DNA of 64,000 bases from Hirudo medicinalis (taxonomy: Eukaryota; Annelida; Clitellata; Hirudinida; Hirudinidae), in NCBI GenBank assembly GCA_011800805.1, contig MPNW01000007.1, positions 60,001-124,000 of the forward strand, in the 5' to 3' direction. This document shows, in pieces, positions 39,701 to 51,202 of this stretch. Position 1 is the first letter of the stretch; the number at the start of each line of letters is the position of its first letter. The notes beneath the pieces are model-generated. The model made no database searches and had not been told where the DNA came from. It saw nothing but the letters and a program-made list of their open reading frames with translations. The translations under genes were made by a program, and so were the position numbers.

Positions 39701-42700
39701 ACTCTGCAGGCTCAGCTTTGGTTTGCCCTGAAATAGCAAAATTTCAGTGCAATTACTAATTGTATTGATTATGTTAAATGAATCACGAAAAATGAATGTA
39801 ATAATTGCAGGGAAGTAAATAATAAAAATCACATCTTTCCTACATCTGTTTCCTCACCAATATTTGTAATATTTGGTTCAGGCCAAGGAGACGAGGAGGC
39901 TACAACATTTGGCAACGTGGACATAACTTCACTGACCACTTTGTAGGCTATGATCTCTTCTGGGGCCAGAGGTTGCTGTTGTTGTTGTAACCATTGTTGT
40001 TGGATGTTCTCTCTGATGTTGTCCTTAACGTGAGAAGATGAAACTTGTTCGACCTGCATGGGACTCATTCCAAAGAGATCGTCCTGGAAGGCATTCTCAT
40101 GAAACTCGATCGGCAGCTCGCTTTGTGGCTGGAATGAGACCTCTTGAGGAGTTTGTGTCAATGGGGACTGTTGCTGGATTTGTTTTGGAATTTGTTCAGG
40201 TTGTTGAGGAGTTTGTGTCGGAGGTGATTGTTGTTGAATTTGTTGAGGTTGTTGATAAATTTGTTGAGATTGTTGAGGTTGTTGTTGAATTTGATGAGGT
40301 TGTTGTTGGATGTGCTGAGGTTGTTGCTGAATTTGTTGAGGTTGTTGTTGGATGTGCTGAGGTTGTTGCTGAATTTGTTGAGGTTGTTCATAAATTTGTT
40401 GGGGTTGAATTTGTTGCGGAATCTGTTGAGAATGGTGCTGAATTTGTTGAGGTTGTTGCAGAGGACGTTGGGGAACTTGTTGTGGTTTCATGTGTTTTGG
40501 TTGAGTGGGTGGTGTGTGGTGGACGAGATTCGGTTGCGGAGGTTTTTGTGGCAGAGGTTTTTTAGGGGATGGGGGCGGGGGTCTCTGAGGTTGTTTGTTT
40601 TTTCTGTAGGATGGAGGAAGACATTCTGGAGGAAGGGTGGCAGGTATTGGCTGACCTGCCCTCTGTTGCTCGACGAAATGCATAGCCAAGAAGAATTCTT
40701 CCTCATTCAGACATCCATCATCGTCGATGTCTGATAAATTCCTGTAAAAATGAATCATTCATTAAGATGTATTTAAGGGGTTCGTGTTTCGTACATTTTG
40801 AAGATCGCAACTTTCAAATCAATTTTAACATCTGTCAAATAATTGTTAAATTCAAATTGAATATTGTTTGAAAAAAGCACTCAGAAAGTAGTCACCATAT
40901 CTGGGCAAGGACCTTGTTTGGGAGGCCTGATTTAGAAAGGACTGTCCTTGCCTCCAGTCCTGCAATTAGTTTCAAAGAGTTGTCAATCGATGTAGACAAA
41001 CATTAGCAGATGTCCTCCCTTGTTGTGATTATTGAGTACTTTGTCTCCAAACTCAGACATGAGATACAAGTCATTTTGTTTGCCATCTTGTATCAAACAA
41101 AGGCAAATGTTCTGTGTAAATATTGACTGATCAAATATTAAATATTAAGAGACCTTCAACGATGTCAATGTGATGGCTTTTCTTATGTAAGCACCTAACC
41201 ACCACCCACGGTGACTTATGAAATAAAATATTTGTAAATAAATGTTTTAATAAATATTTTTGGACGTCTTTAGGTTTGCATATATTTCTTTGTATTTTCA
41301 TATGAGATATATAACTTGATATGTTTGAGAAGATTTAGCAACCTGTCAAGTGTCCCCTGTTGGTGATGTCAATTTTGTTGAAAACCACTCTGTACTTGTC
41401 GACTTGATGCTGTTTCACAACCCATTCGGGACTTCTGTTTGTGTAATGACGATGACGATGACTATGATGATGATGATGATGTTGATGGTTATGATGCTGA
41501 TAATTGCAAGTAACGAGTTCATAAATTTGCCTTAATTGTGCTATTAATAACATGGAAATTAAAAGGATTATTTAATAATAATAATAATAATAATGATTAA
41601 TAATAATCTTGTTTAACTTCAAATATTTGAGTGAATTCTCACTGAGGAGATCCACTGAGAACCTCTGTGGGTTGAGGCTCGGGAGGGGGCGTTGCTTTTA
41701 GAACGGCATTTGAGGGCGCTGCAAGGCAATAATAACCGAAAATAATAAATAGCCCCGATAATATTTCTATTCGCATGACGTCACACACATAATAACACAC
41801 TTAACATAATAACACACTTAACTCAACATAATAATGTGTTAATTTAACACGACATGAAAATATTCGCATGACGTCAGACACATAATAACACACTTAACAT
41901 AATAACACACTTAACTCAACATAATAATGTGTTAATTTAACACGACATGAACATAAAACTACGTCTGGCTCTCTGAGAGGCAGTGTTGTTCAAATTCTGA
42001 GGTGGTCTGGGAATGGGCGCCACCGAAGTTTGCTGAGGTCTTTGAGGTGGTTGTTGTTGGATGGGCTGCTGTTGTTGTTGTTGCATTGGTCGAATTGGCT
42101 GCTGTTGAATGGGTTGTTGTTGTTGTATTGGTTGAAAGGGTTGTTGTTGTATTGTTTGAATTGGCTGCTGTTGATTGGGTTGTTGTTGTTGTTGTATTGG
42201 TTGAATGGGTTGTTGTTGTATTGTTTGAATTGGCTGCTGTTGATTGGGTTGTTGTTGTTGTTGTATTGGTTGAATTGGCTGCTGTTGAATGGGTTGTTGT
42301 TGTTGTATTGGTTGAATGGGTTGTTGTTGTATTGTTTGAATTGGCTGCTGTTGAATGGGCTGTTGTTGTATTGTTTGAATTGGCTGCTGTTGAACGGGTT
42401 GTTGTTGTTGTTGTATTGGTGGAATGGGTTGTTGTTGTATTGTTTGAAATGGCTGCTGTTGAACGGGTTGTTGTTGTTGCATTGGTAGAATTGGACGCTG
42501 TTGAATGGGTTGTTGTTGTCTCGGTTGAATAGGTTGCTGTTGAACGGGTTGTTGCTGAGTTTGTGGAATGGGTTGTTGCTGTTGTATTGGTTGAATTGGT
42601 TGTTGTTGAACGGATTGTTGTAGTTGGATAGGATGTTGTTGTAGTTGTTGAATGGGTTGCTGCATCTGTTGAACTTGGATGGGTTGTTGCTGACGAGGTG

Positions 42701-44145
42701 TTTGTTGTTGTGGGATTTGTTGAACAGGCTGCTGTCGTTGTGGTTGTATTTGAGGTTGTTGCTGATTCATCTGAGGAATTTGTTTTGGAAACTTGATGTT
42801 GTCCAATACTAATGTTAGAACAAAATTATCGATCAATTAAAACCAAAGGGAATCACCTGTTGCTTTATTTGTTGAATTTGTTGAGGTTGTTGATGTTGTT
42901 GTTGCTGCTGCTGTTGTGAGACAACTGCCTGGATTTGTGGCGATTGCTTTGGTTGTGGAAATTTAAATGTTACAAAATTAGTATATTTTCAAGTAGATGG
43001 CAACAGTTGTTAGTCTGAATTAGCATGTAAAACCATTAGTAAATGATAATAATTTATTAAATTTAATGTAATAAATGATAATAAGAACCTCTAACTCGGT
43101 TACAAGGTTTCTGTGATGTCGCAATGAATGGTGAATTACAAAGCCATTTAAACTAAGGTTTAATTATGATTACCGAGGCAGGCTGCGGACTTTTGTAAGG
43201 ATCATTTTTGAGGGAGTTTGGAAGGGTCAGGGGTAGCGAGGCTCCTTGAAGTTTGTGGCGGATTAAATGGATGGCTATTGAGTACTCCAACCTGTTCAAA
43301 CAACCATCTCCATCCAAGTCTGCCAGGTTCCTATCCAGGTGTAAGAGGTTCATGGTGCTATTATCCAGGTGTAATGCGTTCATGGTGTTAAGATCTAAGC
43401 AATTATCGGTGCTATTATATTTTGCCCAATTATATATTATTCATTTATTGACTAATATAATTCAAGTTAACATTAATTATTCGCATTAATAGTTTGCATA
43501 TCAAGAATAGAAATGATAACAATTAACAATTTGAGTATTGGATCTACTTTTAAATGAGGGTCACATCGTACAACATCGCACAACAGCGTACAACATCGCA
43601 CAACATCGTACAACATCGCACAACATCGCACAACATCGCACAACATCGTACAGCAGCGTACAACATCATACAACATCGTACAACATCGTACAACATCGAT
43701 ACACCGACATCAGCAACAGCAACTGGCTCCACACAAGTTTACTCACCAAATGTGTCCAAGAACGGATATCGGAAGACCCGACTTCATTAAAACCGGTCTC
43801 ACTTTTTCTCCTTCAAGTTGAGAATTTCCGAATATTTACGGAACAAATCCAAGAAATTTTATAATAAAATCTCAAAGTTAATATAATTTTTAAGTTTAAA
43901 TTTATGTTAGTTTTTTTGCATATCGATTAAATTGATAGGCATGTTATTCATATTGTATTCCCAATAAGAACTTTCCGAACCTGAAACCAAATCATTGACT
44001 GGATTGAGAAGATTGAACTGAGCATCGTGTTTTTCTCTTTCCTCCCTGGTGATAATCCAGGTGGCTGGAAAAGAAGTCACAAAATGATTTCCTTGAAAAC
44101 GATTTCATGTGAATCGTCCAGCATACCGTTGCCTAAATTCGTCAT
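33766..44145 (-). CDS. ITSN: Intersectin (short form): EH-EH-coiled coil-SH3 repeats
   Basis: Endocytic scaffold of the intersectin/Dap160 family, linking clathrin-coat proteins to dynamin and actin regulators. A 19-nt first exon (44127..44145, MTNLGN) splices to 43981..44064, 43747..43810 and 43174..43330, giving EH1 ([45 protein letters not shown]). Q-rich exons follow at 42857..42946 and 41963..~42777, then 41643..41718. EH2 is on 41343..41434, 40896..40959 and the start of 39858..40741 ([34 protein letters not shown]). Next come 39703..39727 and coiled-coil exons 39201..39552, 38950..39099, 38651..38791, ~37487..37568 and others to about 36780. SH3A lies at about 36225-35690; SH3 modules matching vertebrate C (about 35415-35245), D (about 34685-34250) and E (about 33945-33766) follow. 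The protein stops straight after SH3E, so there is no DH-PH-C2 in the window. Exons between 37.3 and 36.2 kb are approximate. Confidence 0.93.
34819..34948 (-). mobile_element. tRNA-derived SINE, copy 2
   Basis: Read on the minus strand: box A TTGGCCGAATGGCTTGCG, then GGAGGTAATAGCAACAGACG, a box-B-like GTGTTCGCAACAC, and the tail AAGGGCGCTATATAAATG. It aligns along its whole length with 62051-62181 (TTGGCCGAATGGGTTGCG, GGCGGTAATGGCAACGGTCG, same tail). It lies in an intersectin intron between SH3 exons, in the same orientation as the gene. Confidence 0.85.
36480..36730. other. Extremely AT-rich intron segment
   Basis: About 250 bp made almost entirely of A and T with TTATTAATA-type motifs, inside an intersectin intron between the coiled-coil and SH3A exons. 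No coding content. Confidence 0.8.
37640..38572 (+). mobile_element. Dead L2/CR1-like LINE, internally deleted reverse transcriptase
   Basis: Plus-strand fragment of a non-LTR retrotransposon in an intersectin intron, antisense to that gene. From about 37820 the translation has the RT N-terminal block ([33 protein letters not shown]). It then jumps directly to the post-YADD thumb region ([49 protein letters not shown]). The palm with YADD is therefore missing, and further stops and frame changes lie upstream of 37820 and after 38443. The last recognisable block is [19 protein letters not shown], which runs into ACGGCGCCATATAAATGACC and an ATT-repeat tail, as in L2 elements. It cannot be active. 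The tail is shared with the SINEs in this window. Confidence 0.9.
41771..41951. repeat. 93-bp direct duplication with two CRE palindromes
   Basis: Two near-identical tandem copies begin at 41771 and 41864. Each starts TCGCATGACGTCA and ends AATTTAACACGACATGAA. Each holds the perfect palindrome TGACGTCA (CREB/ATF site) and a block of AATAACACAC repeats. The array abuts the 3' end of the large Q-rich intersectin exon. Confidence 0.9.
41963..42777 (-). repeat. Coding Q/P repeat exon of intersectin
   Basis: Roughly 270 codons made of repeated blocks such as [15 protein letters not shown], read in the intersectin frame with flanking exons of matching phase. The DNA is a degenerate array of TTGTTGTTG and TTGAATTGG-type units. 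ORFs on the opposite strand rich in Leu or Val are repeat shadows. Confidence 0.85.
43560..43700. repeat. 10-bp minisatellite, unit near CAACATCGYA
   Basis: About fourteen head-to-tail copies of a 10-bp unit (CAACATCGCA or CAACATCGTA with minor variants) within the intersectin intron between exons 3 and 4. Being 10 bp, it is open in all frames and gives false ORFs on both strands. Confidence 0.95.
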
Positions 44146-44451
44146 TCTCCTTCATAAAATGTCGCCCGTAACTTCACAAATGTGCTACAAAATGAATGCA
44201 AACGTGAAGTGCTAAAAGTGTGTTTTATTTCAAACAGCCAACTTCCCAGTTCTCAACTGGAATCCGAACGACGGATTTGGAAGCGTCGATCAATACCACC
44301 AGCGACAGCAAGCAACGCTGCAGTCTGCTCATTTTCTGCTGAATTAATTTCCTGCTACAACGTTCCCGAGTTGAGGAAAGAAACGTTTGCAGTGGATTAA
44401 TTGATTTTAAATAGATTCAAATTTAATCTTGTGCAATTAAATCATCTCAAA
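44146..44451. other. Short divergent region upstream of intersectin
   Basis: Region between the intersectin ATG (-) and the possible plus-strand gene at 44452. An exon-like plus-strand segment at about 44238-44345 is preceded by TTTCAAACAG but has no recognisable product. Confidence 0.3.
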
Positions 44452-45248
44452 ATGTTTTCACTTCGACGATTCGAATTTTCCCGCCGTAAAAACTCTCGCG
44501 CAAACGAGTCCAGCGTTCGTGGAGGGTGAGACGACGAATGTTAAAATAACAGTTTTAATGCACATCTCCAGAGTTTATCATCACAGGAAACACTGTGAAA
44601 GAAATTTCCGAATTTAATGAAGTTCTATATCAAACAACATGTCCAAATTTTCACTTGAAAAATATTTCATTCGTTATTCAAAAATCATGGTGCTCGCAAA
44701 GGTACTCTGGTCACTGCACTAAACATGTACAAAAGGCACTAGCCATGCATGCGTGCATTATTGACAAATTGATGAAAATCTATCATAAGAAGGAAGAGGC
44801 ACGTCATGATTAAACTTAAGCATAAGGATAATTCACAGCAAATGTCAGTTAAAAAGCTCCCAAATCGATGAGTTGCACGCAGCTTGGCCTTAAGATCCTC
44901 GGAATATCTGACAGTTTCATAATTTCTGTTGGAAAGTTTCACAAGTTCTCATCCAGTTATACTTTGTTTTCGCTGCTGCACGTGCGTTGCAACTTTTAAT
45001 TGTCAAAAAGATAGCAAGTAAGTATTTTACTTCTTTACTTAAAAGGGTTGGGTTGGAATTCTTTTTGGGAATTTGTTGTTGCAAAGCACTGCTCTCTGGA
45101 GACAATCCGCAAAGGTGGAAAAGCACTGAAGACGCAAAATGCGCGCTCTGCGGACAGAAGCAAACTCTTCGACATCTGCGACAAGCGCCGGATTTATCCA
45201 GGTGAGGCCCCGGTGCAGTATGGTGGTGGAGCAACCAAAGATCTTTGA
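44452..45248 (+). CDS. Doubtful small multi-exon gene, product unknown
   Basis: Coding-like pieces in a patch of raised GC: ATG 44452 opens a 24-codon Arg/Ser-rich piece (MFSLRRFEFSRRKNS) that reaches a good GTGAGA donor at 44526. 44595..44813 is an open frame with four Cys and a Lys-rich end. About 45076..45248, after a TTGCAAAG acceptor-like site, reads IRKGGKALKTQNARS to a neat terminus (PVQYGGGATKDL) and stop. The phases of the first two pieces do not join, so no full model is possible. The N-terminus resembles a mitochondrial presequence, but no family is recognised. It could instead be chance ORFs; the opposite strand is also open at 44917..45234. Confidence 0.25.
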
Positions 45249-45459
45249 CTTAAGCTATTTTGCTGAAACAGCAGTTGACTGAATAAGATTTATTCAAAAA
45301 CTTTTTTGTTCAAAAACTATGGAAGTTTTTAATCAAATTAAATTAGAAATTTGAAGAGCTTTTACGAGAATGAGTTAACTCAACATGTTTTTTTTTCTAT
45401 TTTATTGCAATGCAAAGGTTCAAGAGTTCAAAACAGAATCTGAGAAATCATTTATCTGC

Positions 45460-46518
45460 TTATTCGCATTTATAATTTGGTTCAGTTCCAGGGTTGGAAG
45501 AAAATGCCAAACATTCACCGGTGCACTTCAGCTGAAATAAAAAAAATTCCACATTTCAAACAGGTTAAGCTGCATTTCTAAACCTGTCTTGCGAGAGAAA
45601 AAATAAATCCTGAACAAGCACAAACTTGTTTAAAAGTTTTTCAAGAACAAAATTTAAAAGAAAAAGCGATGAAACTTACCTCTTTACAAGGATCGTTGCA
45701 CAGACATGTGGGACAGCCATTAACGTCAACGAAGTATCCACTCTCAGGACATCCTACAGGACACTGAATTTCGGGACATTGTTGAACTGGAATCATCCAA
45801 ATATAAATCAAATTAATACATTTATATGGAATATTACTATGCGATATCTCAAAATGTTGTTAGCCCTTACAAGGTCTGCACACAGCCGTGTAGCCAACTT
45901 CATAGCTTCCAAAACTAACATTCTCAGTAGTACACACTTGTCCTTTTGGACAGACTGGATCCTGTAATTTTTCATAATTTCTACGATATTTATATATTGT
46001 AATGTTCACAACAACAAAATTATACAAATTATTTATATACATATTTATAAATATAAATTTAGCCTTCAGCTTTAGTCGACGATGAACGGTAACATTTTTT
46101 GTCCACTAATTAACATAAGAGTTAACTATAAGTATAACTATAAATATCAATAATTATTAAATATAAAAATTATTAATATTATTAATAAATGTTATTAATA
46201 ACGGCAATTAAAAATTTTAATTTCAATATTATTAAAAAAAGGTTTTGATCTTAAAGTTTCAGTAATTGCGAACTCACTCTGGCGAAGCATCTGGTCAGGC
46301 ATCCGCTGCAAGGACAAGGATCTCCAAAGGTAAATATTTCATGGCAAGTCAAATTATTTTTAGGGCATTCAGGGCAGTCCGATGCTGATAATATAGAAGG
46401 CGATATTTGGCTGAATTAATATCATTATGAGTTGATTTGAGAAGAGACATTGCACTCTGCCAACCTGAACAAGCCAAAATCAAGCAGGAGAGGACTACAA
46501 ACGACCCAGCAAGCATCT
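45460..46518 (-). CDS. Secreted Cys-rich protein with antistasin-like domain, 142 aa
   Basis: Five exons close in frame: 46467..46518, 46278..46384, 45871..45961, 45680..45786, 45460..45531. The first encodes a signal peptide (MLAGSFVVLSCLILACS). Each following exon is a cysteine module: SDCPECPKNNLTCHEIFTFG with CPCSGC; DPVCPKGQVCTTENV; and CPEIQCPVGCPESGYFVDVN with GCPTCLCNDPC, which has the antistasin-domain pattern (C.CP.GC..G...D..GCPTC.C). The last is LKCTGECLAF to a short tail. Antistasin-type domains occur in secreted protease inhibitors of annelids, cnidarians and molluscs, but the reactive-site residue cannot be judged here, so inhibition is only an inference. All intron phases agree. 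The final frame ends TEPNYKCE. Confidence 0.8.
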
Positions 46519-49500
46519 ACGAAGCAATGATGTTTATAAAATTTAAAATTAAAGCGATTAATATCAAATTTCAGATATATTTGCATATTTAGCAAATGTT
46601 CACCTCGATCTTTAACTCAGCTTCTCTGAAATTTGCCCCAAATGTCTCCTTAATTTATAAGTTTTGCGGATGACATTTAGAATTTGTGAACCGATAAATT
46701 TAAAATGGTTATCCTATCTAGCAATAAGACACGTGTTAATTCTTCGCGTGAGGGCTAGAGTTTGGTTATTTTATGGCTTTGTTTATTTTTTTATTTTTTT
46801 GCATTCCCCAAGTTTGGAGTGGTTAATCTTCTTAAACCACTATAAATTAATGTTATTTTTATAACACGTCGTTACTTTTCTGTCGTTGTAGGTATGGAAA
46901 TTTGAATTAAAAATTGGTAGTCTTTGGTCAAATTGATTTGTCATTTTGCAAAGGTGAATTCATCGAATTCTTGACTCAACATTTAGAATGTAATTTAGAA
47001 AATTTTCCGAGTTGGCAACATCTGCCGCAAAACTAGAAAAGGCGCAATTTTAAAATGTCCTCTTGAATAGCAGAACAAGGAGTGGTTTATCACACAGACA
47101 TCAATTCGTTTGGTTGTTCTTGATCGGTTCGTAACCATACGAAGGCTGTGGACAGGAGGAGCCAAGTCATCATCGACGGGAACACCCGCATGATCAACGG
47201 GTGGGGTTTCGGCCCCGGAGAACGAACAGACTCAAGGCCCAATCAATTGTTGATGTTTTCATAATAAACTCGATACAATTTAGCATTCCAAACCAAAATA
47301 AATCCCTGATAAGACATCTTGACTGATCGAGCTCTCCAATCATAAACCTTTCCATGTAATCGCATCACATCACATCACATCACATTATATACATAACATC
47401 ATATCACATAACATCACATTGTATCACTTCATAGTCAATCAGATTTAACTTTCAGCGGCTCGTCAAGAATATGTTCCTAGATCCTTAAAAAGGGTCTTAA
47501 TGCTATGAAAGAATAATAATGTAATATTCATTGCTATTTAAACTCTCTGCTTATTGCCCGACGCCAAAAAGTTTCTAATTACCACTCGACTCCACAAAGA
47601 AAATGTAATCCCAGGTACATCACACGGCATCGACACAAGAAGGCTTCAAAAAATTTATAAGACTTCAAAGCAACAAAAGAATATTCAAATCATGTTTCAC
47701 GAGAACCCGGGCAAAATTCACCCTAACCAATATCGTCATGAAATTAAGCTGTTTCAAATTTTGCCTTCAAATTAAACTGTTTTAATGTTTGCCTTCAAAT
47801 TAAAATCCATCTAAGAAGATGTTTCCAAGTGAAATAAGTTATTTCAAAAACTGGAGACCACTATAATCGGTGATTGAAGTTCAACCCTCAGACCATCGGG
47901 GGTACTTGGGACCAAATCTTTGGGAAAAGGTGACGTGAAGAGCCTATTCGATGCATCAGCAAAATAAATCTGATCTCGGGCGTCGACAAGCTTGTCTGAC
48001 TTTATCGATTTGGAATGAGTTATTATAATTTGGATATAAAGGTTGCAAAGAGAGGGTTGGTGTAACTCCTAAAAAATCAAAACGAAATTTGGAAAGAACA
48101 TTGAAAATTAAAATAATTTAAAATGGTGCACAATTTTGCCTTTGTTGAAGAATCCTCTCGCAAAAATGAGGAACCGACTCCTTCTTAGCAACATTATTTG
48201 TCTTTATTTCTGTTTATTTCGCACTTTTCAATAAATATCCCTCATGTAATAATTGTAAAACTTTGAGTAATTTAATAAATTTGTAATTTGTACAATGGAA
48301 TTTATAGATTCTGCCGGTTGGTTGGTCATATTTTTGAAAATAAAGACCGTCAACTCCGCTGAAATAGGAAATGAAGTTTGAAGTTTGAAGATTGTTTTGT
48401 CAAGTTTTTCTCTGTTTTGTTTGCATTGCGTTCAATAAAATAAACGTGGACAGCAGTTTGAACATCGACTTCAACAAAACAATTGTTGCTGGTTTATTTA
48501 ATAAATGACCAAAAAAAACGTTTTCATGTGTATTTGTCGGACATCGGTTTGTTAAAGTTGTTTTTTTGGTCCTGAGCATGAAGTGTCAATTCAGATGGAG
48601 TTTCATAAATATTCATCGTAACCAAGTTGACATTAAAGATTAACATTTTATAAGTCTTCCAAGATTCCACTAATCGGAGAAGACACATTTAAAGTCCAGA
48701 AATGATTCACTTTAAGAATCAACATCAAGTCTCAGACCGACGATGGAATGGGATAATTTATTCCAAGCGATTGCACACGTAAGGCATTTTATCGAATTAA
48801 ACAACCACGGCTTCTTTTCCCACGGAAATTGTATTCAATTGAGTTCACGAACCTTGATTTTAAAATTCCCACGCCATCAATTTTAAAAGAAATTCCTCTC
48901 CAAATCAACATTTCACTCTGAAACTTCTTGTTCTTGTTCTTTCACTTTTCAATCAGTCAAGAATTGGTGCAGAGTTTAAAAGCAGATCGCTAGGTGCCTG
49001 GATGTTGGAGTCATTAAAATAATTCTGATGTTGGAGCAATAATTATTTTCCTAACCTAATCATAATTTGTGGCTGCTGCTTTGTTTTAAATTAGAAATCC
49101 TGGCAACGAAACGAAGTGATAACGTTTCTTCAATGATTTCAAATCACGTGATCATGTTGAGGAAAAATACTGAAAGAAGGAAACAAAGGCATCAATTAAC
49201 TTTTAATCATGAAAAAATATTTGCATTTTCCTTGCTCTCTCTTCAGCGATTAATACAAATTTAAAACATTAATAAATAAATAGACTAAAATATTCTACGT
49301 AATGACAATAACAATGATTGCTGCTGCTGTTGTTGTTGTTGTTGTTTTTCTTGTTGTTGCGGATGTTAAAAGATGAATATCTGTGGGGTCTTCGAACGTC
49401 CCGGACAGATACAAGCAGTTTCAAGTAATTGCAGTGATTAAGACAGGCTCCTCAACTTTGCATCCTTCACTTGTAAATGACGTCAGTGTACCACGTGCTA

Positions 49501-51199
49501 ACATAATCACGTAATCACGCATATCACTTAATCACATGTTGATGCAATGACATAATAACGTAATCACATAATAACACAACCACACATTAATACAATCACA
49601 ACATAAATAAAACAATACAATCTCCTTGCAAGTCATATACCATTAAAATTTGTTTTCTAAATAATGATTTCAATGAAAAACGAATTTAAATGTAATTTAT
49701 TAATTACACTTTTATTATATTCTACAAATTAATATTTTTTAACATTTCAATAATTAAATTTCATAAAATGCATTGATGGTCATTAATTCACCATACACCC
49801 TCCATCAGTTGCATAATTGCATCCTCATAATGTGCATTGGATGAATTACTCGGCACCCATTCCATTGAAGACCCCACAACAATAATGAGTGCTGTGAGTG
49901 GGTGGCGTTAGCGGTTCTGAAGAGACTGAGGTTTCGTTGAGCAATTGTAACCAATTTGTGCCAGGTGAGTCATTGAAGTCACGTGGCATCGTTTATGCAC
50001 TCAATTCAAGCCAGTGGTTACATGAGTGAGTGAGTGAGTGAGTTACCGAGTTACTGAGAAGCTGGGTGTGAATGAGTCAGTTAGTATGTGACTTAATAGA
50101 GATATGCTTGATTGAGTGGATAAATGAATGAACAAGTGGCTGGATGAGTGAGTGAGTGAGTGAATGAGTGAATGCATGGATGGGTGAATGGACGAGTGAC
50201 TGAGTGAGTGAATGGAAATGAGAGCGAGTGAATGAGTAACTCGATGGGAAAGATGGCAAAGAGAAAGCAACATAAAAAAATACATCACAAAAAGAACTGC
50301 AGACGTTCAATTTTTCGCTTTAATTTTGTGATTCACCTTCTCAAGGTGTCTTCATTTTGTTACCGTTGCTGGTCGTTGTTGGTTGTTGTTGGGTGTTGTT
50401 GGGTGTTGTTGGTTGTTGTTGGGTGTTGTTGGTCGTTGTTGGGTATTGTTGGGTGTTGTTGGTTGTTGTTGGGTGTTGTTGGTTGTTGTTGGGTGTTGCT
50501 GGTCGTTGTTGGTTGTTGTTGGGTGTTGTTGGGTGTTGTTGGGTGTTGTTGGGTGTTGTTGGTTGTTGTTGGTCGTTGTTGGTTTTAAGGCTTGCTTAAA
50601 GTCAACGCGATTAAGGATACGAATTACCTACTACAATCTATTCATAAATTAACTTTCTTAATAAACTAGGTTAATATAGTTTTTAGTTAATAGACTTTCT
50701 TGCCATTTGTATGCCTTAACTGTTCGTCACACTCGTTCGTGTTGTGATTACGCCGCAACAGTTCGACATTTCACTTTTAATCATTTTCATATTTATAAAT
50801 ATTAACAATATAGTATAGCAATAGTAAGATTAACATTATAGTTATTACTTGCAATATAAGAGAACAATAACTGATAAATCAATGCTGCGCAGACGACTCA
50901 CCCCGGCAGACTATAAAGGCGGTTGAGTTTCGTCTGACTCACTCACATGATTGGATCCTCAGCACGTGATGCGAGTTTAATTGTCCTTCAATTTCAACAG
51001 CATCGGAGGTGAGATATTGTTGTTGTCACGATGTTGTTGTTGTTAATGTTGTTGTTGTTGTTAATGTTATTGTTGTTGTCACGATGTTGTTGTTGTTGTT
51101 AATGTTATTTCAAAACTTGTAATTTGTAATTATTATCACTTAGGTGGTGGTAGTTTGCACGCTAATGCATTCACTTAATTGTTTGTGTTGTTTCAGTAA
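46519..51199. other. Repeat-rich gene desert
   Basis: No gene is supported. It contains a (CATCA)n tract at about 47366-47390, a GTT/GCT tract at about 49318-49355, ACATAATAACAC-type runs at about 49490-49600, a (GAGT)n-like tetranucleotide region at 50027-50230 and a 10-bp minisatellite at 50364-50585. The ORFs here lack similarity to anything known or are repeat-derived. Confidence 0.5.
50364..50585. repeat. 10-bp minisatellite, unit near TGTTGTTGGK
   Basis: About 22 tandem units of TTGTTGTTGG, TTGTTGGGTG and variants in perfect 10-bp phase. It produces three long Cys/Trp/Leu/Val pseudo-ORFs on the plus strand, which are not genes. Confidence 0.95.
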
Positions 51200-51202
51200 T
51201 TT

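Noticed and set aside
40038..40734. Leu/Val-rich plus-strand ORFs opposite the second Q-rich exon
   Set aside because: Same repeat-shadow effect. The minus frame starts inside EH2 and is clearly coding.
42002..42532. Long Val/Leu/Trp ORFs on the plus strand opposite the intersectin Q-rich exon
   Set aside because: Reverse-complement shadows of a CAA/CAG repeat. The minus frame fits EH-domain exons on both sides by phase.
43473..43864. Repetitive ORFs on both strands within the CAACATCG array
   Set aside because: Tandem-repeat artefact inside an intersectin intron.
50232..50652. Three Cys/Trp/Leu/Val ORFs
   Set aside because: Produced by the 10-bp minisatellite, which is open in all frames.
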